Notes: generated from the sequence alone by a model not told the origin. A DNA stretch of 19,171 nucleotides from an uncultured Beijerinckiaceae bacterium (GCA_937863205.1 CALMGA010000062.1:1-19171); one strand, 5' to 3'; positions 7,553 through 15,054 are shown, numbered from the stretch's first letter. Translations and numbers: made by a program.

Positions 7553-7567
7553 GGCACGGCAAGTTAA

Positions 7568-7597
7568 AGCATCGGACCCGGTTGAGGGTCCGATGCT
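7568..7597. terminator. Strong bidirectional hairpin (12-bp perfect stem)
   Basis: AGCATCGGACCC (7568-7579) and GGGTCCGATGCT (7586-7597) form a perfect 12-bp stem with a 6-nt loop. It sits between the convergent LysR gene and the small minus-strand gene, whose TAG stop (7598-7600) directly abuts it. No long T-run follows on either side. It probably terminates both transcripts and belongs to the same repeat family as the hairpin at 19121-19159 (module B). Confidence 0.65.
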
Positions 7598-7822
7598 CTA
7601 ACCGATACCCATCTGCGCGTAGTGCACCACGAGGGCTGAGCAGATTTCCTGCATTTCCGTGCGGCTGAGGCTGTCAGGATCGATGACGCCGCGCTTCGCC
7701 TGACCGAGGACGCGATCCTCCGCTGCGCTCGACGGAGTGACGCGCCTGCTCGGCCCCACCTTGCCCAAATCCGCGAAGAGGGAGTCGATACGGGCCTGCT
7801 TTTCGTTGAAGCTTTCCATCAT
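7598..7822 (-). CDS. Small protein of unknown function (74 aa)
   Basis: I do not recognise this family. The product is 74 residues, soluble-looking and mixed in charge. It begins MMESFNEKQARIDSLFADLG, has a flexible middle (RRVTPSSAAEDRVLGQAKRG) and ends in a likely helix, SRTEMQEICSALVVHYAQMG. The open frame extends 32 codons further upstream, but that part is Cys/aromatic-rich and overlaps a good promoter candidate and a palindrome, so translation most likely begins at one of the twin ATGs (7822 or 7819). The RBS is weak. The upstream DNA is AT-richer than the rest of the window. A strong hairpin follows the stop codon immediately. Coding is supported by this unit-like layout (promoter, gene, hairpin), not by homology. 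Confidence 0.55.
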   Translation of the reverse strand: MMESFNEKQARIDSLFADLGKVGPSRRVTPSSAAEDRVLGQAKRGVIDPDSLSRTEMQEICSALVVHYAQMGIG

Positions 7823-7857
7823 ACAGGCACCGTAACGAAAAAAAGAAGCCGTAGGCC

Positions 7858-7867
7858 GAAACGTTTC
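7858..7867. promoter_or_regulatory. 10-bp perfect palindrome GAAACGTTTC, candidate operator
   Basis: GAAACGTTTC lies between the putative -10 element (7877-7882) and the start codon (7822) of the small gene, where a bound repressor would block transcription. A perfect palindrome with a central CG is the type of site used by LacI-family repressors. The regulator is unknown and none of that family is in the window. Confidence 0.4.
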
Positions 7868-7876
7868 AATGTTCGT

Positions 7877-7904
7877 AGCATAAACGCGAACTGTGTTGCA
7901 GCAA
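7877..7904 (-). promoter_or_regulatory. Candidate sigma-70 promoter of the small gene
   Basis: On the minus strand TTGCTG (7904-7899), a 16-bp spacer and TATGCT (7882-7877) match the -35/-10 layout. Transcription would start near 7870, giving a leader of about 48 nt to the ATG at 7822. The stretch is unusually AT-rich for this window. Confidence 0.4.
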
Positions 7905-8226
7905 GCACATCGGGGCAACAGCAGATCTGAAAATGGCCGTGGCTAGATCCATCATTTGCTAAGACAGTGGAAGACTATCGTTGTTTTCCCGAGTGTATTT
8001 CGCGGGCACGGCCCCGAATGAGGTTTTCGTCTCCCGTCGAATCCTTCAGCTGCGTTGCGGAAGCCACCCGGTCGGCCCGAGGCCGGACCGCCGGGCTGCG
8101 GTCCCTCGCGAAACGATCGCGGCATCTGACCCGGCGGCTTCGCACCAGCCTGAAAGCGGTCGAGTAGATGATCGTTCTCCCGCGGCCGAAGAGCGCAGAG
8201 AGGTTCTGCCAAGTCCGCGCGAACTA

Positions 8227-8240
8227 GGAACGGGCGTTCC
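8227..8240. promoter_or_regulatory. 14-bp palindrome GGAACG-GG-CGTTCC upstream of ssuC
   Basis: Perfect 6-bp arms with a 2-bp centre lie about 100 bp before the ssuC start. It could be an operator for a sulfur-responsive regulator, but this is inference. GGAAC here is not followed at 16-17 bp by a GTT box, so an EcfG promoter is not supported. Confidence 0.35.
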
Positions 8241-8306
8241 ATCGACGTCGGGCAGCGGGAAGCCTACCTTGGACGCTGGGCATCCGGCGCCGCCGGACCC
8301 GAGCCG

Positions 8307-8328
8307 CGCCCTTGCAGCGCCCTTGCAG
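8307..8328. repeat. 11-bp tandem duplication just upstream of the ssuC RBS
   Basis: CGCCCTTGCAG occurs twice in direct succession (8307-8317, 8318-8328), ending 10 bp before the ssuC ATG. It may be a recent slippage duplication. Confidence 0.8.
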
Positions 8329-8338
8329 CGAAGGTGGC

Positions 8339-9193
8339 ATGAGCGACGCTCTGATCTTGCAAACCCAGGCTGCCGACCGGCGCGCCGGTCGGCGCACGAG
8401 ACGGCACCTCCGACGACTGCGCCCGGTCGCCCTTGCCGGTTGGCTGCTGCCGCTGGCACTGCTCACGCTCTGGCAGCTGGGTGCCTCGACCGGTTTCATC
8501 GCTTCTGCGATCCTGCCCGCTCCGCTCGACGTCGCCCGCGCCGGCCTGCGCCTGACGCGAAGCGGCGAACTGCTCACCAACATGGAGGTCAGTGCGCTGC
8601 GTGCCTTCGCCGGCCTGGCCATCGGCGGCGCGGTGGGGTTGATCTTCGGCTTCAGCAACGGCCTGTCGCGCGTGTCGGACGCCTTCACCGACACCACCTT
8701 GCAGATGGCGCGCAACGTGCCCCACCTCGCCCTGATCCCGCTCGTCATCATCTGGTTCGGCATCGACGAGGGCGCCAAGCTGTTCCTTGTGGCGCTGGGC
8801 GTGTTCTTTCCCGTCTACCTCAACACCCTGCACGGCATCCGCTCGGTCGACCCCCAGCTCATCGAGATGGGTCGCTCCTACGGGATGGACCGCCGGCAGC
8901 TGTTCCGCCGCATCATCCTGCCGGGTTCGCTGCCCTCCATCTTCGTCGGGCTGCGCTACGCGCTGGGCATCACTTGGCTGACCCTGATCGTCGCCGAAAC
9001 GGTGAACGCGCAATCCGGACTCGGCTACATGGCGATGCAGGCGCGCGAGTTCCAGCAGACCGACATCGTGGTGGTGGCGATCCTGATCTACGCCCTGCTC
9101 GGCAAGCTGGCCGACGGCAGCGTCCGGATCCTGGAGCGCCGCTTCCTGAGCTGGAACCCGACCTATGGCGGCCGGCGGGCGGTGCGGACATGA
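8339..9193 (+). CDS. ssuC: Sulfonate ABC transporter permease SsuC
   Basis: The product is 284 residues and is the inner-membrane channel of an aliphatic sulfonate importer of the SsuC/TauC/NitT type. A basic N-terminus (13-27) precedes the first membrane helix (about 30-48). The family loop that docks on the ATPase (EAA motif) is at about 176-199: [40 protein letters not shown] (126-145) and [17 protein letters not shown] (204-220) are strongly SsuC-like. The ATG at 8339 follows AAGG at RBS spacing. An upstream alternative start has no support. The stop overlaps the ssuB start (ATGA), implying coupled translation. Choice of SsuC over TauC rests on the downstream ssuD. Confidence 0.93.
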   Translation: MSDALILQTQAADRRAGRRTRRHLRRLRPVALAGWLLPLALLTLWQLGASTGFIASAILPAPLDVARAGLRLTRSGELLTNMEVSALRAFAGLAIGGAVGLIFGFSNGLSRVSDAFTDTTLQMARNVPHLALIPLVIIWFGIDEGAKLFLVALGVFFPVYLNTLHGIRSVDPQLIEMGRSYGMDRRQLFRRIILPGSLPSIFVGLRYALGITWLTLIVAETVNAQSGLGYMAMQAREFQQTDIVVVAILIYALLGKLADGSVRILERRFLSWNPTYGGRRAVRT

Positions 9194-9987
9194 GCGCCGG
9201 CGCGCCGGCGGCGGCGACCGGATCGCGCACCATCGGACCGCGCCCCGCCGGGCTTGGCATCACCGCGCGGGGCTTGGCCAAGTCCTTCGCCGGCCGGCAC
9301 GTCATCGCCAGCCTCGACCTGCACGTCCCCGCCGGGCAGTTCCTGGCCATCGTCGGGCGCAGCGGCTGCGGCAAGAGCACCTTGCTTCGCCTCCTCGCCG
9401 GGCTGGAAGCGCCCGATGCCGGCAGCGTCGCCTTCGGCGAGGCGGCGGCGACCCCGAGCCTGATCCGGCTGATGTTCCAGGAACCGCGCCTCCTGCCCTG
9501 GGCCACCGTGGTCGACAACGTCGCCGTCGGGCTCGGGCGCGAGGGGGAAACCCCGGCCGGGCGATCACGCGCCCTGACCGCGCTGGCCGATGTCGGACTG
9601 GCCGACCGAGCCGACCAGTGGCCGGCGACGTTGTCGGGCGGGCAGAAGCAGCGCGTGGCGCTGGCCCGCGCCCTCGTCTCCGAACCGCGCATCCTCGCCT
9701 TCGACGAGCCGCTCGGGGCGCTCGACGCGCTGACCCGCATCGAGATGCAGGCCCTGGTCGAGCGCGTCTACCTCCGGGGCGGCTTCACGGCCGTGCTCGT
9801 CACCCACGACGTGTCGGAAGCGCTGGCGCTGGCCGACCGCGTCATCATGCTGGACGAGGGCGGGATCGCGCTCGATATTGCCGTTCCACTCCCGCGCCCG
9901 CGCCGCGGCGCCCCCGAACTGGCGGCCCTTGAAGAACGCATCCTGTCGCGCCTTCTCGGCACGCCGAAAAAAGGAGAAGCCGCTTGA
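9190..9987 (+). CDS. ssuB: Sulfonate ABC transporter ATPase SsuB
   Basis: The product is 265 residues and powers sulfonate import by ATP hydrolysis at the cytoplasmic face. All ABC motifs are intact: Walker [10 protein letters not shown] (56-64), Q-loop Q97 in [10 protein letters not shown], signature LSGGQKQR (148-155), Walker B RILAFDEP (167-174) with D-loop GALDA, and switch histidine H206 in [20 protein letters not shown] is typical of the SsuB/TauB/NitT subgroup. The ATG overlaps the ssuC stop by 4 nt. The open frame continues upstream across ssuC, but that part is a shadow. The C-terminus overlaps the TTG start of ssuD. The first 20 residues are a low-complexity Ala/Gly/Pro extension. 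Confidence 0.95.
   Translation: MSAGAPAAATGSRTIGPRPAGLGITARGLAKSFAGRHVIASLDLHVPAGQFLAIVGRSGCGKSTLLRLLAGLEAPDAGSVAFGEAAATPSLIRLMFQEPRLLPWATVVDNVAVGLGREGETPAGRSRALTALADVGLADRADQWPATLSGGQKQRVALARALVSEPRILAFDEPLGALDALTRIEMQALVERVYLRGGFTAVLVTHDVSEALALADRVIMLDEGGIALDIAVPLPRPRRGAPELAALEERILSRLLGTPKKGEAA
9971..9976 (+). promoter_or_regulatory. Ribosome binding site deciding the TTG start of ssuD
   Basis: AAGGAG, a near-perfect Shine-Dalgarno, lies inside the 3' end of ssuB and 7 nt before TTG 9984. The TTG overlaps the ssuB stop as TTGA. No ATG or GTG in this frame is better placed. Confidence 0.75.
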
Positions 9988-11216
9988 GCCGTTCCGACGT
10001 TCCCCCCGCATCGCAGGCCGCCGGTGAGGTTGCGGCCGAAACGGCCAACGTCCTGTGGTTCCTGCCAACCCACGGCGACGGACGCTACCTCGGCACCACG
10101 GTGGGCGCCCGCGACGTCGACCTGCGGTATCTGACGCAGGTCGCCAAGGCGGCGGATGATTGCGGCTACTACGGCATGCTGCTGCCGACCGGGCGATCCT
10201 GCGAGGACTCCTGGGTGGTGGCCTCGGCGCTGGTGCCGCTGACGCAGCGGCTGCGCTTCCTGGTGGCCGTGCGCCCGGGCCTGCAATCCCCGGCGGTGGC
10301 GGCACGGATGACGGCGACGCTCGACCGCCTGTCGGGCGGCCGGCTTCTCATCAACGTCGTCACCGGCGGCGACCCGGCCGAGAACGCCGGCGACGGCATC
10401 TTCCTCCGCCACGACGAGCGCTACGCCGTCACCGACGAGTTCCTCGCCGTGTACACCCGCCTGCTCGCCGGCGAAACCTTCGACTTCGAGGGCTCGCACA
10501 TCCGGGTCGAGGGCTCGAAGCTGCTGTTCCCGCCGGTGCAGCGGCCCCATCCCCCGCTCTACTTCGGCGGCTCCTCGCCGGCCGGGCAGGACGTGGCGGC
10601 GCGGCGCGTGCAGAAATACCTGACCTGGGGCGAGCCGCCGGCGGCGGTGGCCGCCAAGGTCGCGCACATGCGCGCGCTCGCCGCCGCGCAGGGACGCGAC
10701 ATGTCCTTCGGCATCCGCCTCCACGTCATCGTGCGCGAAACGGCGGAGGAAGCGTGGCGCGAGGCGGCCAAGCTGATCGAGCACGTCGACGATGTCACGA
10801 TCGCCGAAGCGCAGCGCGCCTTTGCCCGGATGGACTCGGTCGGGCAGAACCGCATGGCGGCGCTGCACGGCGGTCGGCGCGACAAACTGGAAGTCTCCCC
10901 CAACCTGTGGGCCGGCGTCGGCCTGGTGCGCGGCGGTGCCGGGACCGCGCTCGTCGGCGATCCCGAAACCGTGGCGGAGCGGATGCGCGAGTACATGGCC
11001 GCCGGCATCGACAGCTTCATCATGTCCGGCTATCCTCACCTGGAGGAAGCCTACCGTTTCGCCGAACTGGTGCTGCCGCGCCTGCCGCTCGCCGCCGGAA
11101 CGATCCCGCCGCGCACCGGCACCACCCACCGCGGGCCGTTCGGCGAGATGATCGGCAACAGCGGTTCGCCGGGGCACAGGTCCGAGCCTGCCGGCGCGCG
11201 TGTCGCGGCGTCCTGA
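9984..11216 (+). CDS. ssuD: FMNH2-dependent alkanesulfonate monooxygenase SsuD
   Basis: SsuD is a bacterial-luciferase-like TIM-barrel enzyme that uses FMNH2 and oxygen to split alkanesulfonates into an aldehyde and sulfite. The 410-residue product aligns from memory almost end to end with E. coli SsuD (381 aa), offset by 19 because of a longer Ala-rich N-terminus. Active-site residues are kept: C73 in [10 protein letters not shown] (E. coli C54), R245 and H247 in [11 protein letters not shown] (R226, H228), and R316 in [10 protein letters not shown] (R297). The mobile-loop region is also present. [14 protein letters not shown] (25-38) is the FMN-side hallmark. Start is TTG with a strong RBS, overlapping ssuB by 4 nt. 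It needs a separate FMN reductase, usually SsuE, which is absent from the window. Confidence 0.96.
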   Translation: MSRSDVPPASQAAGEVAAETANVLWFLPTHGDGRYLGTTVGARDVDLRYLTQVAKAADDCGYYGMLLPTGRSCEDSWVVASALVPLTQRLRFLVAVRPGLQSPAVAARMTATLDRLSGGRLLINVVTGGDPAENAGDGIFLRHDERYAVTDEFLAVYTRLLAGETFDFEGSHIRVEGSKLLFPPVQRPHPPLYFGGSSPAGQDVAARRVQKYLTWGEPPAAVAAKVAHMRALAAAQGRDMSFGIRLHVIVRETAEEAWREAAKLIEHVDDVTIAEAQRAFARMDSVGQNRMAALHGGRRDKLEVSPNLWAGVGLVRGGAGTALVGDPETVAERMREYMAAGIDSFIMSGYPHLEEAYRFAELVLPRLPLAAGTIPPRTGTTHRGPFGEMIGNSGSPGHRSEPAGARVAAS

Positions 11217-11254
11217 CCTGCGGCCTTGGAACTGCGGACACGGGATTTCCGAAC

Positions 11255-12232
11255 ATGCTGGAACGGACGGTCTTCTCCACCGTGTCCCCCTCTGTGGAGA
11301 GAAGGCGGGGCCCGACGCGGCGCGGCCTTCTCGCCGCCTCGGCTGCGGCGGCGGTGTTCGCCCCGACGATCCTGCGGGCGGCCACGCCGACCCTGCGCGT
11401 CGGCTACCAGAAATACGGCAACCTGCTGCTCCTGAAGGCCAGCGGCCTCCTCGAAGACAAGCTGGCGCCGCTCGGCATCCGCGTGGAATGGAAGCAGTTC
11501 ATCGCCGGTCCGGCGCTGATGGAGGCGCTCGGTGCCGGCGCCATCGATGTCGGCAGCGCCGGCGAAACCCCGCCGATCTTCGCCCAGGCCGCCAACGTCC
11601 CCCTCGTCTACCTCGGTGCCGAGCCGCCGGCACCGCGCGGCGAGGCGGTGCTGGTGCGCGCCGACTCGCCCATCACCGACCTCGCCGGGCTCAAGGGTAA
11701 AAAGGTCAGCTTCAACAAGGGATCCAATGTGCACTACCTGTTTGTGCAGGCGATGGCTAAGGCCGCGCTGGCGCCGAACGAGGTTGAGCCGGTCTACCTG
11801 TCGCCGGCCGACGGCCGCGCCGCCTTCGAGCGCGGCAGCGTCGACGCCTGGGTGATCTGGGATCCCTTCCTCGCCGCCGCGCAGGCGAGCGGGCGCACCC
11901 GCGTGCTGGCCGACGGCATCGGGCTCGCCGCCAACCAGCAGTTCTACCTCGGCACGCGGCGCTTCGGCGATGCCACCGTGCTGTCCGCCTTTCGCGACGC
12001 CGTCGCCGCCATCGATGCCCGCGTGACGGCCGACCCCGACGCCGCCTCGCGCCTGCTGGCGCCGGCCATCGGCCTGCCCGAACAGGTCGTGTCGGTCGCG
12101 GTGAAGCGTCAAAGCTACGCCGTGCGGGCGATGGACGCAGGGCTCGTCGCCGACCAGCAGCGCATCGCCGACACCTTCTTCAAGCTCGGCCTGATCCCCA
12201 AGGCGATCAAGGTGTCCGACGCGATCGCGTGA
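11255..12232 (+). CDS. ssuA: Sulfonate ABC transporter substrate-binding protein SsuA
   Basis: The 325-residue periplasmic receptor delivers sulfonates to SsuC/SsuB. The N-terminus carries a Tat-like signal: PTRRGLLAASAAAAVFAP (20-37), with twin arginines R22-R23 and a likely cut after LRAA (about 43). The mature part starts LRVGYQKYGNLLLLKASGLL, the SsuA family opening. It also has LGAGAIDVGSAGETPPIFAQ and, later, GLKGKKVSFNKGSNVHY and SVDAWVIWDPFLAAAQ, all diagnostic for aliphatic sulfonate binders. It begins 38 nt after ssuD on the same strand. The ATG at 11255 has a modest RBS; a GTG at 11281 would shorten the leader but keep the Tat motif. The open frame upstream of 11255 is a shadow of ssuD. 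The stop lies 3 nt from that of the convergent HAD gene. Confidence 0.93.
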   Translation: MLERTVFSTVSPSVERRRGPTRRGLLAASAAAAVFAPTILRAATPTLRVGYQKYGNLLLLKASGLLEDKLAPLGIRVEWKQFIAGPALMEALGAGAIDVGSAGETPPIFAQAANVPLVYLGAEPPAPRGEAVLVRADSPITDLAGLKGKKVSFNKGSNVHYLFVQAMAKAALAPNEVEPVYLSPADGRAAFERGSVDAWVIWDPFLAAAQASGRTRVLADGIGLAANQQFYLGTRRFGDATVLSAFRDAVAAIDARVTADPDAASRLLAPAIGLPEQVVSVAVKRQSYAVRAMDAGLVADQQRIADTFFKLGLIPKAIKVSDAIA

Positions 12233-12235
12233 AGG

Positions 12236-12895
12236 TCAGGGCGGCCGGTTCGCCCGCCCCACCAGATCGCCGATCTCCTCGATCCGTTCGAACAAGAACG
12301 TCGGCCCCCGTGCCCGCAGCGCGGCGGCGCTGGCATAGCCCCATGTCACCGCGCCCGAGGCGACGCCGACGCTCTCGGCCGCCTCGATGTCGCGGATTTC
12401 GTCGCCGATCGCCAGCACCGCCGCCGTCGGCAGGCCGGTGCGCCGCAGCAGGCGCCGCATCTTCACGGCCTTGCCGAACAGCGAGGCGCCGCAGGCGAAA
12501 TGCGCGACGCGGGCGCTCAGCGCCGGACCGAGGATGCGGCGCACGTTGGCCTCGGCGTTGGAGCTGACGATGGCGATCGCCACGCCGGCCCGGTCGAGCT
12601 CGCACAGCAGGGTGTCGACGCCGGGAAACAGCGCGATCGAAGCGATATCGCCGGCCATCAGGCGGCGCATGTGGCGGGCGATGAAGGGCAGCTTCCAGCG
12701 GGCGACGCCGAGGCGGCGCAGCATCGCGCGGGTGTCCTCGCCGCGCATCGCCTCCCACTCGTCGTGCCCGGCTTGGTCGCTCCCGATTTGGCGGAAGCGG
12801 TAGCGACGGGCGACGCCGTTCAACGCACCGGCGAACCAGCCGGCGCTGTCGGCCAGCGTGCCGTCGACGTCGAGGATGACGAGAGCGTAGGGCAG
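12236..12895 (-). CDS. HAD-family hydrolase (phosphoglycolate-phosphatase-like), non-canonical start
   Basis: About 219 residues with all four HAD motifs: motif I LVILDVDGTLADS (D9 nucleophile, D11), motif II IVSSN (S111), the motif III lysine (K142 or K145) and motif IV IGDEIRDIEA (D165, D169). The alpha-helical cap lies between motifs I and II, as in PGP/GPH-type phosphatases. Substrate unknown. The start is a puzzle: between the argG stop and motif I there is no in-frame ATG, GTG or TTG. A CTG at 12895 gives a natural N-terminus (L/M-PYALVILDVDGT). Another CTG at 12925 overlaps the argG stop as CTGA. The open frame continues inside argG without a likely start. The gene directly follows argG, so translational coupling is plausible. 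Confidence 0.82.
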   Translation of the reverse strand: MPYALVILDVDGTLADSAGWFAGALNGVARRYRFRQIGSDQAGHDEWEAMRGEDTRAMLRRLGVARWKLPFIARHMRRLMAGDIASIALFPGVDTLLCELDRAGVAIAIVSSNAEANVRRILGPALSARVAHFACGASLFGKAVKMRRLLRRTGLPTAAVLAIGDEIRDIEAAESVGVASGAVTWGYASAAALRARGPTFLFERIEEIGDLVGRANRPP

Positions 12896-12921
12896 GCGCT
12901 CGGGCCACCCGGTGCGATGCT

Positions 12922-14154
12922 TCAGCGCTTCGCGTTGCGCCGGTCGCGCTTGGCCAGCGTGCGCAGCCGCAGCGCGTTGAGCTTGATGAAGCCCGCCGCG
13001 TCGCGATGGTCGTAGGCCACCGCCCCTTCCTCGAAGGTCACGAGGTCCTGGTCGTAGAGTGAGTTCGGCGACGAGCGGCCGATCAGGATCACGTTGCCCT
13101 TGTAGAGCTTCAGCCGCACCTGGCCCGACACCGGCTCCTGGCTCTTGTCGATCAGGCACTGCAGCATCTCGCGCTCGGGCGAGAACCAGAAGCCGTTGTA
13201 GATCAGCTCGGCGTAGCGCGGCATCAGCTCGTCCTTCAAGTGCGCCGCGCCGCGGTCGAGCGTGATCTGCTCGATGCCGCGGTGGGCCACGGCGAGGACC
13301 GTGCCGCCGGGCGTTTCGTACATGCCGCGGCTCTTCATGCCGACGAAGCGGTTCTCCACGAGGTCGAGGCGGCCGATGCCGTTGGCGCGGGCCAGCTCGT
13401 TGAGCCGGGTCAGCAGGGTGGCCGGCGACATCGCCGCGCCGTCGACCGCGGTGGGGTCGCCGCGCTCGAAGTCGATCGTGATGACGGTCGGCTTGTCCGG
13501 CGCGTCTTCCGGCGAGATGGTGCGGGAATACACGTAGTCCGGCACCTCGACCGCCGGATCCTCCAGCACCTTGCCCTCGGAGGAGGCGTGCAGCAGGTTG
13601 GCGTCGACGGAGAAGGGCGCCTCGCCGCGCTTGTCCTTGGCGATCGGGATCTGGTTCTTCTCGGCGAAGTCGAGCAGCGCGGTGCGCGAGGTGAGGTCCC
13701 ACTCCCGCCAGGGGGCGATCACCTTGATGTCGGGCTCCAGCGCGTAATAGGCGAGCTCGAAGCGGACCTGATCGTTGCCCTTGCCCGTCGCCCCGTGGCA
13801 CACCGCGTCGGCGCCGACTTGCCTCGCGATCTCGATCTGCTTCTTGCCGATCAGCGGCCGGGCGATGGAAGTGCCCAGCAGGTAGCAGCCCTCGTACTGC
13901 GCGTTGGCGCGGAACATCGGGAACACGTAGTCGCGCACGAACTCCTCGCGCAGGTCCTCGATGAAGACGTTCTCCGGCTTGATGCCGAGCAGGATCGCCT
14001 TGTCGCGCGCCGGCCCCAGCTCCTCGCCCTGGCCGAGGTCGGCGGTGAAGGTCACCACCTCGCAGCCGTAGGTGGTTTGCAGCCATTTCAGGATGATCGA
14101 GGTGTCGAGCCCCCCGGAATAGGCGAGAACAACGCGCTTGATCTTCTCGTTCAT
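12922..14154 (-). CDS. argG: Argininosuccinate synthase
   Basis: ArgG joins citrulline and aspartate with ATP to argininosuccinate in arginine biosynthesis. The 410-residue product has the usual length of the common class. The PP-loop ATP site is AYSGGLDTS (11-19). Further signatures are [54 protein letters not shown] and the C-terminal [23 protein letters not shown] 14154 gives the family N-terminus [17 protein letters not shown]; 22 more upstream codons are open but not family-like. GGGAAG precedes the ATG closely. Upstream lies a 14-bp tandem repeat, and the GST gene ends at 14319. The HAD gene follows immediately. Identity is very sure. Confidence 0.98.
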   Translation of the reverse strand: MNEKIKRVVLAYSGGLDTSIILKWLQTTYGCEVVTFTADLGQGEELGPARDKAILLGIKPENVFIEDLREEFVRDYVFPMFRANAQYEGCYLLGTSIARPLIGKKQIEIARQVGADAVCHGATGKGNDQVRFELAYYALEPDIKVIAPWREWDLTSRTALLDFAEKNQIPIAKDKRGEAPFSVDANLLHASSEGKVLEDPAVEVPDYVYSRTISPEDAPDKPTVITIDFERGDPTAVDGAAMSPATLLTRLNELARANGIGRLDLVENRFVGMKSRGMYETPGGTVLAVAHRGIEQITLDRGAAHLKDELMPRYAELIYNGFWFSPEREMLQCLIDKSQEPVSGQVRLKLYKGNVILIGRSSPNSLYDQDLVTFEEGAVAYDHRDAAGFIKLNALRLRTLAKRDRRNAKR

Positions 14155-14196
14155 GCTTCCCGACCCATCCTGACCTTGCGGCTCGACCCAGCAAGG

Positions 14197-14225
14197 CATG
14201 GGCCGCGCGCGACGGCCCAAGTCAA
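14197..14225 (-). promoter_or_regulatory. Weak candidate argG promoter using the last repeat unit
   Basis: TTGACT (14225-14220), a 17-bp spacer and CCCATG (14202-14197) are in argG orientation. The -35 is near consensus, but the -10 is poor. Other repeat copies offer equivalent -35 boxes without better -10 partners. Confidence 0.25.
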
Positions 14226-14286
14226 GCTGCCGGGGTCAAGCTGCCGGGGTCAAGCTGTCGGGGTCAAGCTGTCGGGGTCAAGCTGT
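14221..14286. repeat. 14-bp tandem repeat (4 full copies plus 10 bp) in the argG leader
   Basis: The plus-strand unit GTCAAGCTGYCGGG is repeated at 14221, 14235, 14249 and 14263, with a partial copy at 14277-14286. The first two copies have C and the next two T at position 10. It lies between the GST stop (14319) and the argG start (14154). On the argG strand each unit contains CTTGAC, so a -35-like TTGAC recurs every 14 bp. The period is not a multiple of three and the repeat is non-coding. Confidence 0.95.
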
Positions 14287-14318
14287 TGAACGCGGGCGAC
14301 CGAGGGCCGGCCGCAGGC

Positions 14319-15026
14319 TCAGGCGGCTTTCAGCTCCTTCAACTCCGCGAGCCCGCTGTTGCCGTCGGCGTAGGCCCGGGTGAAGCTCGGCCGCTCCTTC
14401 CAGCGCTTCCAATAGGCATCGATGTGCTCGAAGCGCTCGTCGAGCGCGGTGTCGTTGCCGGGGTATTTGCCGAAGGCGATCGCCGTGCACAGCGTGATGT
14501 CGCTGAAGGTCGGGGCATCGCCGCCGAGCAGCCAGGGACGTCCGTCGGCGAGGTGCGCGTCGACCTTGGCGGCATGAACCATCGCCTGCGCCCGGCAATA
14601 CTCGCCCCAGGCGGGGTTGTGCACCGGCTCCAGCTTGAAGCCGAGCCCTTCCTTGTAGACGTGGAACATCGTGACGATGCGATACAGCACGTGGGTGTAG
14701 ACCCTCGCGTCCCACATCATGTCGGCCGCCTGTTCCTGTGCCGTCTCGCCGGTCACCTTGCGGCCGGGGAAGCTCAGGTCGAGGTAGCGGGCGATGGCGG
14801 CCGATTCCGCGAGGAAGCTGCCGTCGGGGAGCGCCAGGGTCGGCGTTTCGCCCCACGGGTTCATCTTCAGGTGCGGCCACTGCCGCTGTTGGCCGCCGGG
14901 CGCCATGTCGTAGATCACTTCGTCCAGCTCGCCGGCGATGCCTTTCTCGTGAGCAAACAGGCGGACCCTCTGCGGGTTGGGGAAGGCGGAGGGGCTGGTG
15001 TAGATCCTCAAGCGCGGCATGCTCAT
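14319..15026 (-). CDS. Glutathione S-transferase family protein
   Basis: The product is 235 residues with the two-domain GST plan. The N-terminal thioredoxin-like domain opens LRIYTSPSAFPNPQRVRLFA and carries WGETPTLALPDGSFLAESAA, with the cis-proline region (ETPTL) and the glutathione-binding Glu-Ser (AES, about 74-75). The helical C-terminal domain includes WLLGGDAPTFSDITLCTAIA, with the conserved N-capping box and Asp of GSTs. Substrate and subclass cannot be told; a detoxification or redox role is the default. The first residues read MSMPRLRIY, so either ATG (15026 or 15020) could start. It lies 28 bp downstream of the PAP2 gene on the same strand and may be co-transcribed. ArgG follows after 164 bp containing the tandem repeat. 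Confidence 0.9.
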   Translation of the reverse strand: MSMPRLRIYTSPSAFPNPQRVRLFAHEKGIAGELDEVIYDMAPGGQQRQWPHLKMNPWGETPTLALPDGSFLAESAAIARYLDLSFPGRKVTGETAQEQAADMMWDARVYTHVLYRIVTMFHVYKEGLGFKLEPVHNPAWGEYCRAQAMVHAAKVDAHLADGRPWLLGGDAPTFSDITLCTAIAFGKYPGNDTALDERFEHIDAYWKRWKERPSFTRAYADGNSGLAELKELKAA

Positions 15027-15054
15027 TGGTCTCCGGTGGGGCGTGCCGCATTAT

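Larger units (their letters stand above)
7919..8338. other. 420-bp region upstream of the ssu operon; no clear gene
   Basis: Short open frames exist on both strands (for example 7967-8167 plus and 7952-8242 minus), but none shows a recognisable family, a good RBS or hydrophobic/charged patterning, so I call none. The region contains a palindrome at 8227-8240 and a short tandem duplication at 8307-8328, listed separately. It should contain the promoter of ssuC, but I could not identify convincing hexamers. Confidence 0.6.

Noticed and set aside
6403..7557. Minus-strand frame of 384 codons antisense to the LysR gene
   Set aside because: The LysR gene has a full helix-turn-helix and effector domain; the antisense frame is a His/Gln/Val-rich shadow.
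7967..8167. Possible 66-codon gene upstream of ssuC
   Set aside because: It has a GTG start with no convincing RBS, Arg-rich composition and no recognisable features.
8227..8250. EcfG promoter at the GGAAC upstream of ssuC
   Set aside because: No GTT-containing -10 box is present at 16-17 bp on either strand.
7981..9189. Upstream extension of the ssuB frame across ssuC
   Set aside because: SsuB motifs start after 9190; the upstream part is a shadow of the permease.
14221..14286. CRISPR array
   Set aside because: Units are directly abutting 14-mers with no unique spacers, so it is a simple tandem repeat.
13240..14289. Plus-strand frame of 349 codons antisense to argG
   Set aside because: ArgG is certain on the other strand; this is a shadow.
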